Assembly: GCA_050480705.1 (NCBI GenBank)
Contig: JBJHAX010000078.1
Coordinates: forward strand, 1 to 7,426
Length of the DNA: 7,426 bases
Direction: 5' to 3'
Origin: JBJHAX01 sp050480705
GTDB lineage: Bacteria > Actinomycetota > Nitriliruptoria > Nitriliruptorales > Nitriliruptoraceae
Below the pieces are notes generated by a model, which was not told the DNA's origin, ran no database searches, and saw only the letters and a list, made by a program, of their open reading frames with translations. Shown here piece after piece: positions 5,484 to 7,426 of the stretch. The position numbers and the translations under genes are program-made. Positions within the stretch are counted from its first letter, which is position 1, and each line of letters starts with the position of its first letter.

Positions 5484-5885
5484 TCAGCCGCGCTCCGACG
5501 TCGGCGAAGGTTGCTGATCGGCGACGTCCATGCGCAGGCACTCAGCGATGTTGAGCATCCGTGGCGGACGCTTGACGGCCTCGCCCAGCTCCTGCCATGC
5601 CTCGTCGACCGAGATCAGCCGGGGAGTGGTGAGCGTGAACGTCTCACCGGCGACGTCGAGCCGAGCCTGGCCGGAAGCGAGCACGTTTCGGACCCAGTCG
5701 GAGCGCGCCCCGTAGACGAGGACGAACACGAAGCCCCCGTCGACCGGGTGCGCATCCAACGGGGTGCGGTACGTCGAGCCGGTGACGCGACCGACATGGG
5801 TGAGCGCCGGCCGCGTTCCGCTGCGCAGCACGGGTGGGTTGAACACGCGCCGGTTGATCCTGGTCCACCACCGCGGCATCGGCAT
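5484..5885 (-). CDS. Nitroreductase family deazaflavin (F420)-dependent protein
   Basis: A small 133-aa protein of the split-barrel deazaflavin-dependent nitroreductase family (Ddn/DUF385-like), which uses reduced coenzyme F420 to reduce nitro compounds, quinones or other substrates. The conserved core is visible: HVGRVTGSTYRTPLDAHP (30-47), a beta-strand region GFVFVLVYG (51-59), then SDWVRNVLASGQARLDVAG (62-80). The TG-x-x-YRTP and YG-x-x-SDWVRN elements resemble the cofactor-binding side of these proteins. ATG 5883-5885 is preceded by AGGGAG (complement of 5893-5898) with seven bases between, so the start is good; a second Met at codon 3 changes little. The tail after residue 123 is polar and looks disordered. 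It lies 30 bp downstream of the large membrane protein gene on the same strand, so the two are likely co-transcribed. The substrate is unknown. F420 use is inferred from family membership; no F420 synthesis gene is in view. Confidence 0.82.
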   Translation of the reverse strand: MPMPRWWTRINRRVFNPPVLRSGTRPALTHVGRVTGSTYRTPLDAHPVDGGFVFVLVYGARSDWVRNVLASGQARLDVAGETFTLTTPRLISVDEAWQELGEAVKRPPRMLNIAECLRMDVADQQPSPTSERG

Positions 5886-5915
5886 CGTGGCACTCCCTGG
5901 CAGATCGGATGGCGG

Positions 5916-7244
5916 TCAGGCGAACGAAAACAGCGGGGGCAGCACGACGACCACCACACCGGCCCAGCCGGCGAACACGGGAAGGTAATTGCTCTGCCAC
6001 CGTGCCAGGTGTTGGGGGCCGGCCCGCCCGGACAGATGACGGAGGTTGGTCCAGGCCGAGCCAGCGAGGTTGACGAGCAGGACGAGATTCAATCCCAGCG
6101 CGGCGACCCGGTTCGGTGTGAATCCCATGAGGTCGATGCGGGCGGTCATCGCAACGAGCACCATCACATCGAGGGTGAGCGCGGCAGTGACGGTCACGAG
6201 TTGGATCATGACCATCCACCGCGTGGCCAATGCACCCGTCGTGGAGGTGCCATAGAGCACCAGGGCGAGCACGACCACGAGCAGGGCGTCGAAAACGACG
6301 AGCATCTCACGATCGAACGCGACACCGGTCGCCACGTACATCACGGCGGCAGTGGTCAACATGACACCGAACAGCGGTGTGAAGATCTGTGTTAGCACCG
6401 GCGCAAGGCTGCCCACCATCCTCGTCCGGTCCTGCGCAAGCCAGGCAGCGACGATGACACCACCGGCGGCGCCGGAGGGGAGCACCCACACGATGACCTG
6501 GTCCGCGAGACCGCTGCTGACCGGCGCGAGTACGCCAGCGGTCAAAACGAGCAGTACGCCACCCCCGATCGCGATCAATGTGAGATAGATGAGCCATTCA
6601 CCGGTGAACCTCACGAACGCCATGCGCGCCTGATGGGATTGCAGGTCGCCGGCTGCGTGTGCGTAGGCGACGATGAACCACAGCAGCACTGGAACATGGA
6701 TCGCCGCGAGGATCTGGGTAGATCCTGTCGGAGTCCATGGATAGGCATTGGTGACGAGCGCGAGAGCCGCTACGAGTGCGGCGGCGGTCAACCATTGACG
6801 CAGCGCCAGCCGTTGACGCCGGCCGATGAAGGCCACCAAGAACGGCAGGACCGCGAATCCGATGTTTCGCGCGAGCCACATGGGCGCCTGTTCGGGGAAG
6901 TTCGCCACGATGCGGACGACCTGAGCAGCGACCGCCGCGAGTAACGCGAACGACATGACATCGGTGAGCCCGTCATCGGATCGCGCAGCCGGCTGGCCCC
7001 GGGTGAGCGTGACGCCGAGTCGAGGGAGGGCCTCCCGTGCGAACTCGAGGGAGGCGGCGTTTGTCCTAGCGAGTCGCCTTATGGCGACGAGGAACGCTTC
7101 GTCGTCGGTCAGGCCGACGTCGCGGAGTTCGGTGATCTGGGTGCGGAGCTGGGCTTCGAGCTCGTCGACACGATCACTGGTGGACTCAGGCGAAAGTGCC
7201 ACGGACAAATGCCAGTCCGCGATGAGCGATTCGAGCGTGGCCAT
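5916..7244 (-). CDS. Permease prefix domain 1-type polytopic membrane protein
   Basis: A 442-aa protein with a soluble N-terminal domain and about eleven predicted membrane helices. Residues 1-75 contain SDRVDELEAQLRTQITELRD (23-42), then VGLTDDEAFLVAIRRLARTN (43-62) and SLEFARE (65-71). This matches the 'permease prefix domain 1' helical module placed before various membrane proteins in actinobacteria and others. Membrane helices lie at roughly 93-115, 123-141, 150-168, 176-198, 213-240, 247-269, 285-308, 314-334, 343-366, 379-400 and 420-440. GFTPNRVAALGLNLVLLVNL (374-393) recalls DUF4153-like membrane proteins, but that link is weak. No ABC ATPase motif or clear transporter signature is seen, so function is unknown. 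ATG 7242-7244 is chosen over an upstream in-frame start near 7370. It has GGAG (complement of 7251-7254) six bases ahead, and the 42 upstream residues look non-coding. Such genes often follow a PadR-type regulator; none is present in the 182 bp upstream. Confidence 0.75.
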   Translation of the reverse strand: MATLESLIADWHLSVALSPESTSDRVDELEAQLRTQITELRDVGLTDDEAFLVAIRRLARTNAASLEFAREALPRLGVTLTRGQPAARSDDGLTDVMSFALLAAVAAQVVRIVANFPEQAPMWLARNIGFAVLPFLVAFIGRRQRLALRQWLTAAALVAALALVTNAYPWTPTGSTQILAAIHVPVLLWFIVAYAHAAGDLQSHQARMAFVRFTGEWLIYLTLIAIGGGVLLVLTAGVLAPVSSGLADQVIVWVLPSGAAGGVIVAAWLAQDRTRMVGSLAPVLTQIFTPLFGVMLTTAAVMYVATGVAFDREMLVVFDALLVVVLALVLYGTSTTGALATRWMVMIQLVTVTAALTLDVMVLVAMTARIDLMGFTPNRVAALGLNLVLLVNLAGSAWTNLRHLSGRAGPQHLARWQSNYLPVFAGWAGVVVVVLPPLFSFA

Positions 7245-7328
7245 AGGCTGCTCCGCGTCTGGCAGCCAGGGACACCTGCAAGACATGTGCAGAGAACCAC
7301 GACACGGCGCGACGCGGTCTGATGTGGC

Positions 7329-7356
7329 GTGCCCGTTCGTCCAGATCTTCGGGCAC
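7329..7356. repeat. Inverted repeat upstream of the membrane protein gene
   Basis: GTGCCCG (7329-7335) and CGGGCAC (7350-7356) are perfect 7-bp inverted arms around a 14-nt spacer, 85 bp upstream of the membrane protein start. The repeat could be an operator for an unseen regulator, an RNA hairpin in the leader, or chance in GC-rich DNA. The rest of 7245-7426 holds no supported gene and no convincing promoter. Confidence 0.3.
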
Positions 7357-7426
7357 CAGAGGGGCAGCACCGCTGCCGCTGATCTGCGATGATCGGCACC
7401 TCGGCTGTCGGTACGCGCGCCCTCGG

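Noticed and set aside
5511..6395. Plus-strand open frame of 294 aa opposite the nitroreductase and membrane protein genes
   Set aside because: It is His/Glu/Gly-rich without domain features and lies across two well-supported genes and their gap.
7245..7370. N-terminal extension of the membrane protein to 484 aa
   Set aside because: The extra 42 residues (rich in Cys, Trp and Pro) look like translated non-coding DNA. The ATG at 7244 has a GGAG at good distance and the family domain begins right there.
7389..7426. Possible start of a rightward gene at ATG 7389
   Set aside because: There is no ribosome binding site and only twelve codons before the edge, so nothing supports coding.

Overview
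The window is high-GC, gene-dense bacterial DNA with GTG and TTG starts as well as ATG. It carries a DrrAB-type ABC exporter, an F420-type nitroreductase and a methionine aminopeptidase of the form I recall from Streptomyces and relatives. Together these point to an actinobacterium; no marker gene narrows the lineage further. I see no tRNA, rRNA, CRISPR array, insertion sequence, phage gene or attachment site. It looks like ordinary chromosome rather than a mobile island.

Layout, left to right. (1) The last codons of an SRPBCC/AHSA1-type protein (+) end at 113. A GC-rich hairpin follows, in a convergent junction with a TetR regulator (174-836, -). (2) The TetR gene is divergent from a DUF998 membrane protein (985-1692, +). 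The 148-bp region between them holds a perfect 22-bp palindrome, the likely TetR operator. (3) A homocysteine S-methyltransferase (1632-2600, -) overlaps the 3' end of the DUF998 gene by 61 bp, tail to tail. (4) Divergent from it, a translationally coupled drrA/drrB-like pair (2723-3721 and 3718-4563, +) encodes an ABC-2 exporter. (5) A type I methionine aminopeptidase (4670-5437, +) follows, with a leader that contains a perfect 13-bp tandem duplication. (6) On the minus strand, a permease-prefix-domain membrane protein (start at 7244, stop at 5916) is followed after 30 bp by a small deazaflavin (F420)-dependent nitroreductase-family protein (5885-5484). These two probably form an operon. The last 182 bp contain no gene I can support, only an inverted repeat.

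The clearest working unit is TetR-operator-DUF998, a simple repressor/target pair. The exporter pair is a second unit. The aminopeptidase and methyltransferase are housekeeping-type enzymes that both touch methionine metabolism, but nothing in the layout ties them together. I found no convincing new multi-gene system. The points most worth checking are the TetR palindrome, the choice of start for the aminopeptidase (leaderless or Shine-Dalgarno led), the tail-to-tail overlap, and the membrane protein/F420 enzyme pairing.
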